Part shown: one piece after another, positions 1 through 9,612 of the stretch
How the letters are laid out: each line of letters opens with the position of its first letter
Position numbering within the stretch: position 1 is the first letter of the stretch
Source: JANQEU01 sp965242805
GTDB lineage: Bacteria; Bacteroidota; Bacteroidia; Cytophagales; Cyclobacteriaceae
Assembly (NCBI GenBank): GCA_965242805.1
Contig: CBDETD010000002.1
Location: forward strand, 4,650,001 to 4,714,000
Length of the DNA stretch: 64,000 nt
Reading direction: 5' to 3'
Notes under the pieces: model-generated
Database searches by the model: none
The model's input: only the letters and a program-made list of their open reading frames with translations
Told to the model about the DNA's origin: nothing
Translations under genes and position numbers: made by a program

Positions 1-678
1 GTTGATATTCCTGTCGAAAAGCTTTTGCGATTGACTTTCGTAAAAGATGAGTTTGTCTTCCATGTAGTCAATGTAATCTTTTGCTATCCTATCCATTAAA
101 GTTAAATCATCCCTTTGATAAGCTTTAGTGAAAGCGGCAGCAAAAAGGTAGTCGGTATTATCTATGGTAACAGGAGCTTCGACATAACCTTGTTTATGAA
201 GGAAATCTCTGAGCGAGTCGGCATGAGATGAACTAAGTCCTATTCTCAAATAAGGATGTCGAAAATATTTTATCTGTGTATCGTATTTAGCACCCAGTCT
301 TTTAATCACCTTTTCTCCTTTTATAACATCTTCTGTATAATCCTTGAAAGAGGCCTTATGATAGTTCATATGGGAGAAAGTATGATTACCAAGTTCCAGT
401 CCGGATTGAAGCCATAATTCCAGGAGTTTGACTTCCATTGAATTTACCTGTCCTTGATCGTAAAGCTTTCTTTCATTCACGTATCCAATTGCTGGGATAT
501 TATATTTCTTAAATGTGTTAACGAGCCCTGTGGTAATATCTAGTCGGAAATCATACTCAGATATCCCTCCTGTGACAGCAGGCAGATCATCAACTGTGAT
601 ACACATTTTCTTATTTTGTGCGCTGTTGTGGATGAATAGTGAAATGAGAAAAAAAGATGTAAGTATTCTTATTAGCAT
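1..678 (-). CDS. Polysaccharide deacetylase family protein (NodB domain), 3' part outside window
   Basis: This is an exported carbohydrate de-N-acetylase of the NodB family. I translated the minus strand by hand: an open frame of 226 codons runs off the left edge of the window, so the C-terminus is missing. The start ATG at 676-678 gives a hydrophobic signal peptide (about residues 1-20, ending NSAQ). NodB motifs follow: TVDDLP at residues 28-33 (the usual TFDDGP with the two Asp kept), NHTFSH at 98-103 (His99 and His103 as metal ligands) and RHPYL at 140-144 (the RxPY motif). Family knowledge predicts removal of acetyl groups from a cell-wall or environmental polysaccharide; the substrate is unknown. 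The gene reads away from the GTG-started dehydrogenase at 926. Confidence 0.85.
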   Translation of the reverse strand, partial: MLIRILTSFFLISLFIHNSAQNKKMCITVDDLPAVTGGISEYDFRLDITTGLVNTFKKYNIPAIGYVNERKLYDQGQVNSMEVKLLELWLQSGLELGNHTFSHMNYHKASFKDYTEDVIKGEKVIKRLGAKYDTQIKYFRHPYLRIGLSSSHADSLRDFLHKQGYVEAPVTIDNTDYLFAAAFTKAYQRDDLTLMDRIAKDYIDYMEDKLIFYESQSQKLFDRNIN

Positions 679-925
679 ATTTATTTTGTGGGAACCATTT
701 TAGTTTTGGAAAACACGGAAATTGTTCATGCGATATAATACTGTACTAACTATAATCCAGCCAATTCCAAGGGCTTTCTTCATGACCTTGCCTACAAATC
801 TAGAATGATCCAATTGCCAAATTGACTTTTGCTTATTGAAATAAAATAAAGTAAGAAATTTAAATGGAATTTAATTGGCTACTCTCCTTCAGTATATAGT
901 GATTATATTCTAGATTAACATCGTA
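679..925. other. AT-rich divergent intergenic region
   Basis: These 247 bases lie between the divergent deacetylase and sugar-dehydrogenase genes and should hold both promoters. I see no ORF, no strong hairpin and no clean Bacteroidota TAnnTTTG element. There is an A/T-rich run around 838-870. Confidence 0.4.
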
Positions 926-3448
926 GTGAAATCGTTCAAGAACCATACAAAGCTAACCGTAGTCTTCTTCTGTTTATTGTTGATTGTGCAAACAGCTTCC
1001 ATTGAAATCAACCCATTTTCGAGGGAGTCCAATCTCATGACACCTTTTCTGAATGGAATGCTACCGACAAGAGCCCCGGTACCATGGAAGCTCTCAAAAT
1101 TGTATAATGGGATGGAATTTGACTCAGAGATCCTCACGCGTATCAAGCAAGTTCCGGGAGAAAATAAGTTTTTGGTTTTAGGATTGGAAGGTAAAGTATG
1201 GTTGTTTGATGGTCTTGATTTGAAACCTGAACCAAAACTTGTGTTGGATATAAGTTGGAAAGTGCCATTTAAGGGATCCGGATTGTCTGGGGTTGCATTT
1301 CACCCAAAATTCACGGAAGTGGGAAATCCACATTACAGAGAGATTTTTCTGTATTACTCTATGGGTGATGAGGAATTGTCCTATCATCACGCAATCCTGG
1401 CTAAATATAGGTTCTCACCCAATTTAGATTCGATCTTGGAAACTTCTGAGGAGATATTAATTCAGCAATATGATAGGAGTTACGAGCACGATGGGGGTGC
1501 ACTTTTCTTCGATAACGAAGGTTACCTTCATTTGACCATTGGAGATGAGGGTTCCCCACATACCCGGAAATTGGAAAATAGTCAATCAATTGAAAATAAA
1601 CTTTTTGGAGGACTTATAAGGATTGATGTGGATATGGATGAAAACAGAAGTCATCCCATTCGTAGACAGCCGTTACAACATCAGGATAGGGATGAAGGAG
1701 TTCCGGGGACTTTTACACAAAACTATTATATCCCTAATGACAACCCGTGGATTGACAATTCAGGAGGTCATTTGGAAGAATTTTATGCAATTGGGCTACG
1801 GAGTCCTTTTACAGCTTTTTATGACACAATTGACAATGAGATTTGGATTGCTGATGTTGGTGATGGCAAGTGGGAAGAGCTGTCCATCATCACAGCAGGC
1901 TCCAATGCAATGTGGCCTTATTTTGAAGGACCCGAACAACAGGCGGAAATTGAAGATGACATCATTGGCGATCCCACAGATCCAGTTCACTTTTATGGCA
2001 GGATTCAGGGCAACACCATAATAGGTGGTTTTTTATACAGAGGGAGTAAATATCCAGAATTGAATGGAAGTTTCATTTTTGGAGATTTTGGTAGCGGTAA
2101 TATTTGGTCATTTGATGAAGGATCAGAAAATCCAATTACTCTTTTAACAAGGGGTCCCGGACGGATTGTTGCTTATTTTCCATGCCTGGATGGTGGAATT
2201 TGTATGATGCGAACAAACGGCGAGATTTATCAATTGGAAGAAAATGTGATAATGGAGACTGCCCCGGAGTTGTTATCAGATCTTGGGGCATTTGAGGGAT
2301 TGGAGTCGCTTTCTCCCTCAGAGGGGATAATGCCTTATGAGATTAACAGCCCCTTATGGTCGGATGGATCTCTTAAAAGAAGGTGGATTTCTCTACCAGA
2401 TACATCCAGGATTGTATTCAATATTGACGATCCCTGGGAATTTCCAGTGGGGACTGTTTTGATAAAGCACTTTGAGATGCCAATTGATGAAGACTCGATC
2501 AAAAGGTTAGAAACCAGATTTTTTGTAGTTGATCTGGATAGAAATGGATATGGTCTTACTTACAAATGGAATGAAACGGACACCGATGCAAAACTTGTTG
2601 CTTTTGATGAAGTCGCTCATGACACATTGGAGGTATTGACAAGTGGTGAATTCACTAAACAAGTTTGGAACTACCCGACAAGAACTCAATGTATTCAATG
2701 CCATAATGACAATGCCAATTTCGTATTGGGAGTAAAAACTGCCCAAATGAATCGACTAAATAATAGTGAAACCGGGGCAATAAATCAGATTGAATTGTGG
2801 AACGAGTTAGGTTTTTTTTCTAATGAAAATATTTCGGCTGAACTCCCAGTGTTATCCAACCTAAAAGACACTTCCTTCAGTATAGAGCATAGAATAAGAT
2901 CCTACCTTGATGCCAATTGTAGTCATTGTCATCAACCCTATGGGGTTGACACGAAATTTGATGCAAGGTTCAAAACGCCATTATGGGCTCAGAAGATCAT
3001 TGGAGAAGAGGCAGATTCTTACAATTCTGAGCCTGGCAATCTTATTGTCAATCCAGGAGACCCAGAGACTTCCGAGATGTGGATAAGGGATTCCAGTATC
3101 GATGATAACAAAATGCCTCCAATTGCCAAAAATAAACTGGATCACGAATATCTTGATCTTTTGAGACATTGGATAGAAGATATGGATCCAAATAGCCTGG
3201 ACCCGGTGTCAGAAGTAATAGTAATTTTCCCGAATCCAGTTAGAAACGGAAGATTTAGGATACATACAGAACATCAGCTGAATGAAATGGGCTTGTACGA
3301 CCTTTCCGGAAGATTAGTTCCTCTGGAGGTGATAGATCATATGGGAACATTGACCGAAGTTAGGGTAGAGGTCTTACCCGGATTTTATAATCTACTACTC
3401 CAAGTTGGTGATAAAATATATATCAGAAAGATTATTATCTCAGATTAA
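926..3448 (+). CDS. PQQ-type sugar dehydrogenase fused to diheme cytochrome domain, with T9SS sorting tag
   Basis: An 840-residue secreted redox protein. After a signal peptide (about 8-26), residues 60-445 form a glucose/sorbosone dehydrogenase beta-propeller (SGLSGVAFHPKF, HDGGALFFDNEGYLHLTIGDEG region, ADVGDGKWEE). Residues from about 455 resemble the SO2930/HNE_0200-type diheme c-cytochrome family (PYEINSPLWSDG, then RRWISLP), with heme-binding CIQCH at 589-593 and CSHCH at 665-669. Residues about 768-840 (FPNPVRNG..., then GLYDLSGRL) are a type A T9SS sorting domain. It probably oxidises a sugar or other alcohol at the cell surface and passes electrons to its own hemes. The start is GTG, because an in-frame TAG lies five codons upstream and no ATG fits. 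PQQ use is inferred from the fold family. Confidence 0.85.
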   Translation: MKSFKNHTKLTVVFFCLLLIVQTASIEINPFSRESNLMTPFLNGMLPTRAPVPWKLSKLYNGMEFDSEILTRIKQVPGENKFLVLGLEGKVWLFDGLDLKPEPKLVLDISWKVPFKGSGLSGVAFHPKFTEVGNPHYREIFLYYSMGDEELSYHHAILAKYRFSPNLDSILETSEEILIQQYDRSYEHDGGALFFDNEGYLHLTIGDEGSPHTRKLENSQSIENKLFGGLIRIDVDMDENRSHPIRRQPLQHQDRDEGVPGTFTQNYYIPNDNPWIDNSGGHLEEFYAIGLRSPFTAFYDTIDNEIWIADVGDGKWEELSIITAGSNAMWPYFEGPEQQAEIEDDIIGDPTDPVHFYGRIQGNTIIGGFLYRGSKYPELNGSFIFGDFGSGNIWSFDEGSENPITLLTRGPGRIVAYFPCLDGGICMMRTNGEIYQLEENVIMETAPELLSDLGAFEGLESLSPSEGIMPYEINSPLWSDGSLKRRWISLPDTSRIVFNIDDPWEFPVGTVLIKHFEMPIDEDSIKRLETRFFVVDLDRNGYGLTYKWNETDTDAKLVAFDEVAHDTLEVLTSGEFTKQVWNYPTRTQCIQCHNDNANFVLGVKTAQMNRLNNSETGAINQIELWNELGFFSNENISAELPVLSNLKDTSFSIEHRIRSYLDANCSHCHQPYGVDTKFDARFKTPLWAQKIIGEEADSYNSEPGNLIVNPGDPETSEMWIRDSSIDDNKMPPIAKNKLDHEYLDLLRHWIEDMDPNSLDPVSEVIVIFPNPVRNGRFRIHTEHQLNEMGLYDLSGRLVPLEVIDHMGTLTEVRVEVLPGFYNLLLQVGDKIYIRKIIISD

Positions 3449-3524
3449 TTTGAGATCCGGATTTTAACATTGAAGATCAATGTGGGACTAGATAGATAGC
3501 GATATTTAAAAAATGACGTATCTC

Positions 3525-4850
3525 TTACTCTCCGGCAGTTGACTCCGAATCTACACCATTGAAGAGGTCAAGGAGTGATTGCGTAACAACGGCAACCCCA
3601 GTCTCTATCGACTTTTCAGGTTCCGGATAGTAAAATGGAGAATGCAAACCAGGAAGATCCTTCCAATCCAGCCTTTCGTCAGGTACTGTACCAAGCCAGA
3701 AGAGAACGGTAGGAACCTTATGTTCTGTTTGACCATACCTTGAAAAATCTTCTCCCACCATCTGTGGTTCGGCATATATTACATTTTCGTCCCCAATGGC
3801 TTTTTTTGCAGATTCCTTGAATAAAGTAGTGAGCTCTGGGTAGTTGTAGTTAGCAGGGGTACTCTGATCCCGATAATTTACAATTGGCATTTTATCTTCA
3901 GGTAATCCTGCAGCTATGGCGACACCCTTAGCTATTTCACGGATGCGTTTTTCGACAAGATCCCTAACTTCCTTCGTATAAGTCCTGATGGTCAATTGCA
4001 AAGTGACTTCATCAGGGATAATGTTATGTTTCGTTCCTCCTTTAATGGCCCCAACTGTAACGACTGCATCGTCAATTGGTTTAACACTTCGGCTCACTAT
4101 GGTCTGGAGTTCCATTACCATCATACTTGCTGTCACCACCGGATCTACAGACATATGAGGAGATGCTCCATGAGCCCCCACTCCAAATACCTGAATGTCG
4201 ACGCTTTCTGTTTGGGCCATGGTATACCCATCGGTGACTCCCACCTGTCCGGCAGGTATTGTAGGATTGCAATGTAGACCCAGTCCCCAATCAGGCACCC
4301 CAAACTTGTCGTACAAACCTGCATCCAACATCATTCTGGCGCCTGCGCCAATCTCTTCAGCAGGCTGTCCAATTAGCATTAATGTTCCACTCCACCTGTC
4401 TTTCATTTCTACCATAGCCCTAGCTGTACCTAGCCACGTAGTCATATGCATGTCATGCCCACAGGAGTGCATAGTTCCTACGGTTGCCCCATTATATTCT
4501 ATCATATTCTGGCTCGCGTAGTCCAGGTCCGTTTTTTCCGCCATAGGTAAGGCATCCATGTCGGTTCGATATAGAATCTGTGGTCCTTCACCATTTTTCA
4601 ATATTCCTACAATGCCATACCCCCCAAAATTTTCAGTGACTTCGAATCCAATTTCCTTCAGTTCTGCGGCGAGCTTTTTGGAGGTATTTTCTTCACGAAG
4701 TGATATCTCAGGATTCTGGTGGACGTCTTTATAGAAATTGACCAGGTATGATACATCGTCCTTTATTAGTGATCTGATCTCAGAAATATTATCATTTCTG
4801 AATGAAGTAAAAACAATCAAAAGGCCTAGCAGTGGGATAATTTTTTTCAT
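3525..4850 (-). CDS. M20 family amidohydrolase / metallopeptidase, exported
   Basis: A 441-residue member of the M20D amidohydrolases (hippurate hydrolase / IAA-amino acid hydrolase type), which cleave N-acyl amino acids. The N-terminus is hydrophobic (residues 1-17), consistent with export. Metal-binding residues are visible: Cys130 and His132 in MHSCGHDMH, Glu165/Glu166 in QPAEEIGAG, His193 in GLHCNP and His403 in GLHSPFYYPEPE. The N-terminal HQNPEISLREENTS segment is the family signature. The length is typical of the family plus a signal peptide. The substrate cannot be read from sequence. Just upstream on the same strand lies the DsrE-like gene, separated by 60 bases. Confidence 0.88.
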   Translation of the reverse strand: MKKIIPLLGLLIVFTSFRNDNISEIRSLIKDDVSYLVNFYKDVHQNPEISLREENTSKKLAAELKEIGFEVTENFGGYGIVGILKNGEGPQILYRTDMDALPMAEKTDLDYASQNMIEYNGATVGTMHSCGHDMHMTTWLGTARAMVEMKDRWSGTLMLIGQPAEEIGAGARMMLDAGLYDKFGVPDWGLGLHCNPTIPAGQVGVTDGYTMAQTESVDIQVFGVGAHGASPHMSVDPVVTASMMVMELQTIVSRSVKPIDDAVVTVGAIKGGTKHNIIPDEVTLQLTIRTYTKEVRDLVEKRIREIAKGVAIAAGLPEDKMPIVNYRDQSTPANYNYPELTTLFKESAKKAIGDENVIYAEPQMVGEDFSRYGQTEHKVPTVLFWLGTVPDERLDWKDLPGLHSPFYYPEPEKSIETGVAVVTQSLLDLFNGVDSESTAGE

Positions 4851-4910
4851 AAGTGTCTATTTGGGATCATTCAAAATTAAGCATTCAAAGACTAAAGTCA
4901 CTTCCGTTCA

Positions 4911-5453
4911 TCAATTGAATACCAACAACCCATATCCATTCATCATTTTTTCTGTGACAACCGTAAGCATCGAAAGAGCTGGTTTCACGTTTTCATTTAC
5001 ATTATCAAAGCTATAACCGCGGGCAACCATCGACTGTCCACATACATATATGTTCACACCTGAATCAACCAGTTGATCGATAAGCTTCAGGTTTGGGTTT
5101 TTCACTCCAAATTTTTTTTCATATCCTGCATTGTTGAGGATGGAAGGTGTGGCAAGTCCATGGACTGCCACAGTAATTAGAAGCTTATCATTCGGAATTC
5201 CACCAGTACCATGAAGATTCAGCATTCTCGCAACATTGTTCAAGCCAGGATTAATCTCCGAAGGATTAGTGATTTTCGATTTCAGGTCAATGACGATCTT
5301 ATATTCAAGATTTGGATCAGGTTTTAACGTTTCCTTCAGGTCCCATATGGTGCCAAAGTCATCAATTATTGGATTGGAAGGGATCTGACCGGAGGCTTCA
5401 AAGCAAAATTGTACGAAAATAAGTGTGAATATGATTTGAACAATTTTCATCAT
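4911..5453 (-). CDS. DsrE family protein, periplasmic
   Basis: A small DsrE/DsrF/TusD-fold protein. I chose the ATG at 5451-5453 (an adjacent ATG is at 5448-5450), because it gives a clean signal peptide (MKIVQIIFTLIFVQFCFEASGQ, cleaved after ASG). A longer in-frame start at 5519 would bury it. The conserved cysteine falls in YVCGQSM (Cys138 from the chosen start), in the position where DsrE-fold sulfur carriers have their active Cys. HGTGGIPNDKLLITVAVHG is the first beta-alpha unit. Exported DsrE proteins are common in Bacteroidota; their substrate is not established. It is divergent from the lipoprotein gene at 5543, with about 90 bases between the starts. Confidence 0.75.
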   Translation of the reverse strand: MMKIVQIIFTLIFVQFCFEASGQIPSNPIIDDFGTIWDLKETLKPDPNLEYKIVIDLKSKITNPSEINPGLNNVARMLNLHGTGGIPNDKLLITVAVHGLATPSILNNAGYEKKFGVKNPNLKLIDQLVDSGVNIYVCGQSMVARGYSFDNVNENVKPALSMLTVVTEKMMNGYGLLVFN

Positions 5454-5542
5454 TATTGATTTGTATTGTGATAAGATTGAAGCTAAATTCATAAATTTAG
5501 GATTAAGGATTAGCTTCAAATTCCTCTTAAGTGAGAAATATT

Positions 5543-6226
5543 ATGATGAAGACCAATTTATTGTTTCTGGGTTTGATCGTTTTGATGATCTCCTGTGGAC
5601 CATCAAATTCCTCCCAAAACGAAAAGGAGGGTACCCCTGAAGAAACTCCATCCGAACCTGTAAAAAAATATCCGGAAACTGCCCTGGCGGGGATGTTTCA
5701 GGTTGATGATGTCGATCAATGGACGTCAGTCTACAACCGGGAGGTACCCTCGGAGAATAGAATAGGAACACTCCAAAGTCTTGAGAATCCAAACCTGATT
5801 TTTGTTATGCAATGGTCAGAAAATCATGAATCTTCAAAGCAACTTGTGGAAGCTGAAGACACCCGAGCTGTTATGGAGGAAGGTACACTATCCTCAGATC
5901 CGCAATTTTATTACTACGACATCAAGTATTTTGACGACCAAACGACCTCCGATTCCTTCAGACTTGCTGTTACTGCAGAGGTATTGAATTATAAAATGTG
6001 GAAAGCTGATTTTGACCGTGATGAATTTAATAGGGAGGACGCCGGATTAAGACTGCGAGGATTAGCGACAGACTCTGAAAATGAGAACCTTGTTTACATA
6101 ATGTTTTCTACGAATGACCAGCAGAAAGCCTATGAATTCCTCGGTGCTGAAGAAACTAAAAATGCAATATCAGAGTCAGGTGTTATTGGCGAACCGAATA
6201 CTTCGTGGTGGAGAGTGATCCGATAA
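5543..6226 (+). CDS. Lipoprotein with two tandem alpha/beta repeats, unknown function
   Basis: A lipoprotein of about 227 residues that I do not recognise at family level. The open frame begins with GTG at 5531, but the tandem ATGs at 5543 and 5546 give the best signal peptide, with lipobox LMISC followed by GPSNSS. A charged linker (NEKEGTPEETPSEPVKK) leads to two similar units of about 75 residues. Both contain a W-x-x-x(Y/F) helix, a R(I/L)xGL/TL turn, a strand (NLIFVMQWS versus NLVYIMFST), a helix with AEDTRAVMEEG versus AEETKNAISESG, and an aromatic strand (QFYYYDI versus TSWWRVI). This resembles a duplicated ferredoxin-like (dimeric alpha-beta barrel) fold. It is probably a periplasm-facing anchored protein. 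Confidence 0.7.
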   Translation: MMKTNLLFLGLIVLMISCGPSNSSQNEKEGTPEETPSEPVKKYPETALAGMFQVDDVDQWTSVYNREVPSENRIGTLQSLENPNLIFVMQWSENHESSKQLVEAEDTRAVMEEGTLSSDPQFYYYDIKYFDDQTTSDSFRLAVTAEVLNYKMWKADFDRDEFNREDAGLRLRGLATDSENENLVYIMFSTNDQQKAYEFLGAEETKNAISESGVIGEPNTSWWRVIR

Positions 6227-6299
6227 ATTAATCCTACCAAACAAGAAACATTAGGACTGGCAGTACGTCCTTGTAATTAGGTCAAAACATTTCCTAAAG

Positions 6300-7007
6300 A
6301 TGAAAAAGGTCAAATTACTGCTTTTTGCTATTCCTGTAATATTTATTGCTTGTTCAGATGATGAGGATGGTGTCAAGAAAAATGGCCCCGTCGTAACCAT
6401 CGAAAGATCACTATCAGAATTTGAGGGTTTAAATATGAAGGGGGTCGGAGATGTGGATGTATTTAATAGTACCGAAGATAAGATTGAGATAACTACCCAC
6501 GAGAACGTTCTCGAAGGCATCTCGACTGATGTGTTGGAAGGTGAGCTGGTCATCAGTATGGACGGTGAATTTGAAGAAATCGATGAGCTCAGTTTTAGCG
6601 TTTACACCACCAATCAACTTTCTGACATCATTCTTGAAGGTGTCGGAAATATCAGTTATCCAGGACCGGTTGATAAAGACAATTTGGAGATTATTCTAGA
6701 CGGAGTTGGTAATATCAATGTTTCTGGGATCACAGCTCAATTGGTAACTGCCCGATTATTGGATGTCGGGAATATTAGTTTAGCCGGAACTTCAACCACG
6801 GTTGATTATTCGCTTAGAGGTGTAGGTGACATAAGTGCGTTTGATCTAATTGCAGAAGATGGAGAAGCTTTGTTATCTGGTGTGGGAAATATCCAGATTT
6901 ACTGCACATCGACTTTGAATGTGAGCCATTCAGGTGTTGGACAGATCCAATATAAGGGGAACCCAACGATCACAGGTGAAACTGATGACATTGTGAATTC
7001 CAACTAG
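6300..7007 (+). CDS. Head GIN domain (DUF2807) lipoprotein
   Basis: A 235-residue lipoprotein of the DUF2807 / putative auto-transporter adhesin head GIN family. Lipobox FIAC followed by SDDED lies at about residues 15-22. The rest is a right-handed repeat pattern in which GVGDV, GVGNI, DVGNI, GVGDI and GVGQI recur every 20-25 residues, the signature of the head GIN domain beta-solenoid. The typical opening FEGLNMKGVGDVDVFN is present. The function is unknown; the family is widespread in Bacteroidota envelopes. The stop codon TAG (7005-7007) lies in a CTAG that also supplies the stop of the convergent TPR gene. Confidence 0.88.
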   Translation: MKKVKLLLFAIPVIFIACSDDEDGVKKNGPVVTIERSLSEFEGLNMKGVGDVDVFNSTEDKIEITTHENVLEGISTDVLEGELVISMDGEFEEIDELSFSVYTTNQLSDIILEGVGNISYPGPVDKDNLEIILDGVGNINVSGITAQLVTARLLDVGNISLAGTSTTVDYSLRGVGDISAFDLIAEDGEALLSGVGNIQIYCTSTLNVSHSGVGQIQYKGNPTITGETDDIVNSN

Positions 7008-8593
7008 GAATTTACCTGAGGTAATTTAAGTTTCTCTTCTAATTCACTTATTAATTCCTGGTCGTTAAGACCTCTGGCTGCTTCCAGTTTTCCGAGAAGG
7101 GCTGTCCTGCGACCAGGACCTTTTTTCAATGAGCGATCAAACATCTCTCTTGCTTCGTCGTATTTCTTTTGCTCCAGAAGCTTTCTTCCATACAATTCGT
7201 ATGTTGGAAATACGATAGACGGTGGACCAAAACTGAAAGAAATGCCGTCTTCCAGTGAAACCGCTTCTCGAATGATTTCCTCAGCAAGGATGTGATCATT
7301 ATTTAATAATGCTTTGTGAAACTGGAGCTCCGTAAGTAATACCCTGGAGATGTCCACGTCATTGGTAGTTGGAGTTCTTGAAGCAAAAGAAACACCGCTA
7401 CACACGGTCACACCTTTTGATAATAATTGATTGGATGCTTTTTCGATTTCTTCATCAAGAATACTTATTTGTTGATTCAGTCTATCTTCATCATTGTCCA
7501 GGTATGCCAGGTAGCCGTCGATGAAAAGTTGTGATGCTTTGGACTGGATGTTAAGGTCTTCGGTTTCGACTCTTATATCCTTGAATTGCCCATTCCAATC
7601 TCCGGTTTCAGCCATATAGTTACCCAGCATTTCAATCATGTAGTACCTCGCATATGTGGAATTATTGATTTTGATGTATTGACTCATGTCCTTGAGGATT
7701 GTTGTGGCTTCGTCGTAGTCTCCACTTTGTAGATATCCGTACATGAGCCAATGATAAGCATGCAAATTCCTTACATTCGATTTTCCTGTTTCGATTTTTT
7801 TAAGTCGAGCGTTGTACGAGTCGATGTTTGAATTGATAACCGCATCCCACATTCCCATTGCGATGTATATATGGGAAGGCATATGCAGGGCATGACCTGC
7901 GTCCGGCGCTACTTTCGAATAATTGTTAGCTGCTTCAATGGCAAGTGTGGCGTGATCGGGATCATCATAAGCATGTATCAGGTAATGGAGTGCTCCCGGA
8001 TGAGAAGGATTTTCTTCCAGGATACCCTTGGCGATATTGGCTCCTTTTCCATAAACCTCATAATCCCTCCCTTCTTCCACTGATCCCAAAAGAGAAAGAG
8101 CATAGAATGCTGAGACCTCATGACTCTCAGGATATTTCTTGCTAAGTCTTTCCATGTGATCAGCATATTGATCGTCCCTTTCTACTTTTGAACCTTCTCC
8201 AAACAATATTTCTACACCTTTCAAAAGATCTTTCTCAAAGGCGGTATTCGCCTTCACCTTTCTTTCATTCATATTTTCGCCTAGCTTCAAAAGCACAGCT
8301 TGTCCTTTCTCATAATACTGTTGGGACCATAATGGATGATTGTGTGTCATGGCCTCTCCCCAATATGCCATAGTACAATTGGCATCTGCTTCCTGGGCCA
8401 GAATGAATTCCTCCCTGGCGTCATTGTATTCAAAAGAATGCAAATACAATAGACCCTTTTCAAAATGATCCTGAGCTTCAGCATTTCCTGTTATTTGCAT
8501 TGAAATAACACCCAGGGAATTAGTTTCAACTTTTCGATGATTACAGGTTACAATGAAAATAATTAGCAGAAGAAATATGTACGGGTTTTTCAT
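7004..8593 (-). CDS. Tetratricopeptide repeat lipoprotein
   Basis: A 529-residue lipoprotein built mainly of TPR-like helices. The N-terminus has a hydrophobic segment with lipobox IVTC then NHRK. Recognisable repeats include the segment from HFEKGLLYLHSFEYNDARE, the GALHYLIHAYDDPDHA region, and the C-terminal YGRKLLEQKKYDEAREMF unit. Proteins of this layout (helical repeats with conserved MAYWGEAMTHNHPLW near residue 75 and HMPSHIYIAMGMW in the middle) form a family found in many bacteria; no biochemical role is assigned. It overlaps the 3' end of the head GIN gene by four bases, tail to tail. Confidence 0.8.
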   Translation of the reverse strand: MKNPYIFLLLIIFIVTCNHRKVETNSLGVISMQITGNAEAQDHFEKGLLYLHSFEYNDAREEFILAQEADANCTMAYWGEAMTHNHPLWSQQYYEKGQAVLLKLGENMNERKVKANTAFEKDLLKGVEILFGEGSKVERDDQYADHMERLSKKYPESHEVSAFYALSLLGSVEEGRDYEVYGKGANIAKGILEENPSHPGALHYLIHAYDDPDHATLAIEAANNYSKVAPDAGHALHMPSHIYIAMGMWDAVINSNIDSYNARLKKIETGKSNVRNLHAYHWLMYGYLQSGDYDEATTILKDMSQYIKINNSTYARYYMIEMLGNYMAETGDWNGQFKDIRVETEDLNIQSKASQLFIDGYLAYLDNDEDRLNQQISILDEEIEKASNQLLSKGVTVCSGVSFASRTPTTNDVDISRVLLTELQFHKALLNNDHILAEEIIREAVSLEDGISFSFGPPSIVFPTYELYGRKLLEQKKYDEAREMFDRSLKKGPGRRTALLGKLEAARGLNDQELISELEEKLKLPQVNS

Positions 8594-8647
8594 CTTTCAT
8601 TTGAATTAGGTCTCTAAAATTACCTATTTCGAATGAGAATTAAATTT

Positions 8648-9568
8648 CTAGGTTTGAGGTCGTGTCTTGCCGTCATCTTCCTCAGGAGCGTAATAAATAC
8701 GCTGAGTTGGATATGCCAGATTGATGTCTTTATTCTCACCAACCAACCTCAGGACGTCTTCCCAAATGGCCTCTTCCGAACTCCTACGTCTTCTAGGTGT
8801 GATAAGGTACCTCATAGTCAACATAACACCGCTGTCTTTGACGCTTGTGTATACAATAGGTGTCAACTTGTTATAGAGTATCATGTACTTCTTTGAGGCT
8901 TCGATTAGCCGTTGTTCCGCTGATTTTGAAAAACTGGCTGCATGTCGGTTGACAATCTCTGAGAGTTTTTCTTTGGCTTTCTCCCAATTACTTTCAAATG
9001 TTATCATTACCCCGATTTCATTCCAAATGTGACTGAATCCTTGCGTGTAGTTTGCCTGTGGTTCTGTAAAAACCTTACCATTGGGGATGTGGATGATCCT
9101 TCCGGTACTTTGGTCAGCATCCACCCAATTACCGATTTCATTTATAGTGAACTGGAAGATCCTGACATCAATGACATCTCCCTGGTGCTCTCCAACAGCA
9201 ATTCTATCTCCAACACCAAATGGTTTTCGGATCAATATGAACATCCAACCTGCCATGTTTACCACAAGGTCTTTCAGAGCAATAGTCAACGCAGCTGACA
9301 CAAGGCCCAGGAAGGTAGCAACGGACTGGATCTCACTTAACCATATGACAACTATAGCCAAAAGAAAAGTAACACCGAAAGTGTACCTGATAGCTCTGGA
9401 CCAGTAATAGCGATCTTTGGCCTCATGTATGTTTCTGGTGAATATTTTAATGCTCGCAATCCGAAGGATTAAAAGCACAATGAATACAATTACCGTGTAA
9501 AGCAGGTTGAGTTGGGTTTCTTCACTGATGTTCCAATTTTGTGCAATCCAGTCAGAAGGAAAATTCAT
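8648..9568 (-). CDS. MscS family mechanosensitive channel, short form
   Basis: A 306-residue small-conductance mechanosensitive channel. Two transmembrane helices (about 21-40 and 68-86) precede the pore-lining helix TM3 (about 88-115, FLGLVSAALTIALKDLVVNM). Then comes the beta domain (VGDRIAVGEHQGDVIDV, IIHIPNGKVF) and a cytoplasmic alpha/beta vestibule. The size and order match the MscS core; unlike the channel at 40864 it lacks a long periplasmic N-terminus. It should open under hypo-osmotic membrane tension. The C-terminus ends with a charged tail. It is divergent from the DUF1080 gene, with only 44 bases between the starts. Confidence 0.88.
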   Translation of the reverse strand: MNFPSDWIAQNWNISEETQLNLLYTVIVFIVLLILRIASIKIFTRNIHEAKDRYYWSRAIRYTFGVTFLLAIVVIWLSEIQSVATFLGLVSAALTIALKDLVVNMAGWMFILIRKPFGVGDRIAVGEHQGDVIDVRIFQFTINEIGNWVDADQSTGRIIHIPNGKVFTEPQANYTQGFSHIWNEIGVMITFESNWEKAKEKLSEIVNRHAASFSKSAEQRLIEASKKYMILYNKLTPIVYTSVKDSGVMLTMRYLITPRRRRSSEEAIWEDVLRLVGENKDINLAYPTQRIYYAPEEDDGKTRPQT

Positions 9569-9612
9569 ATCACTTTCGCTAACTTTCGATTTTAAATATC
9601 AAGAAAAAATAG

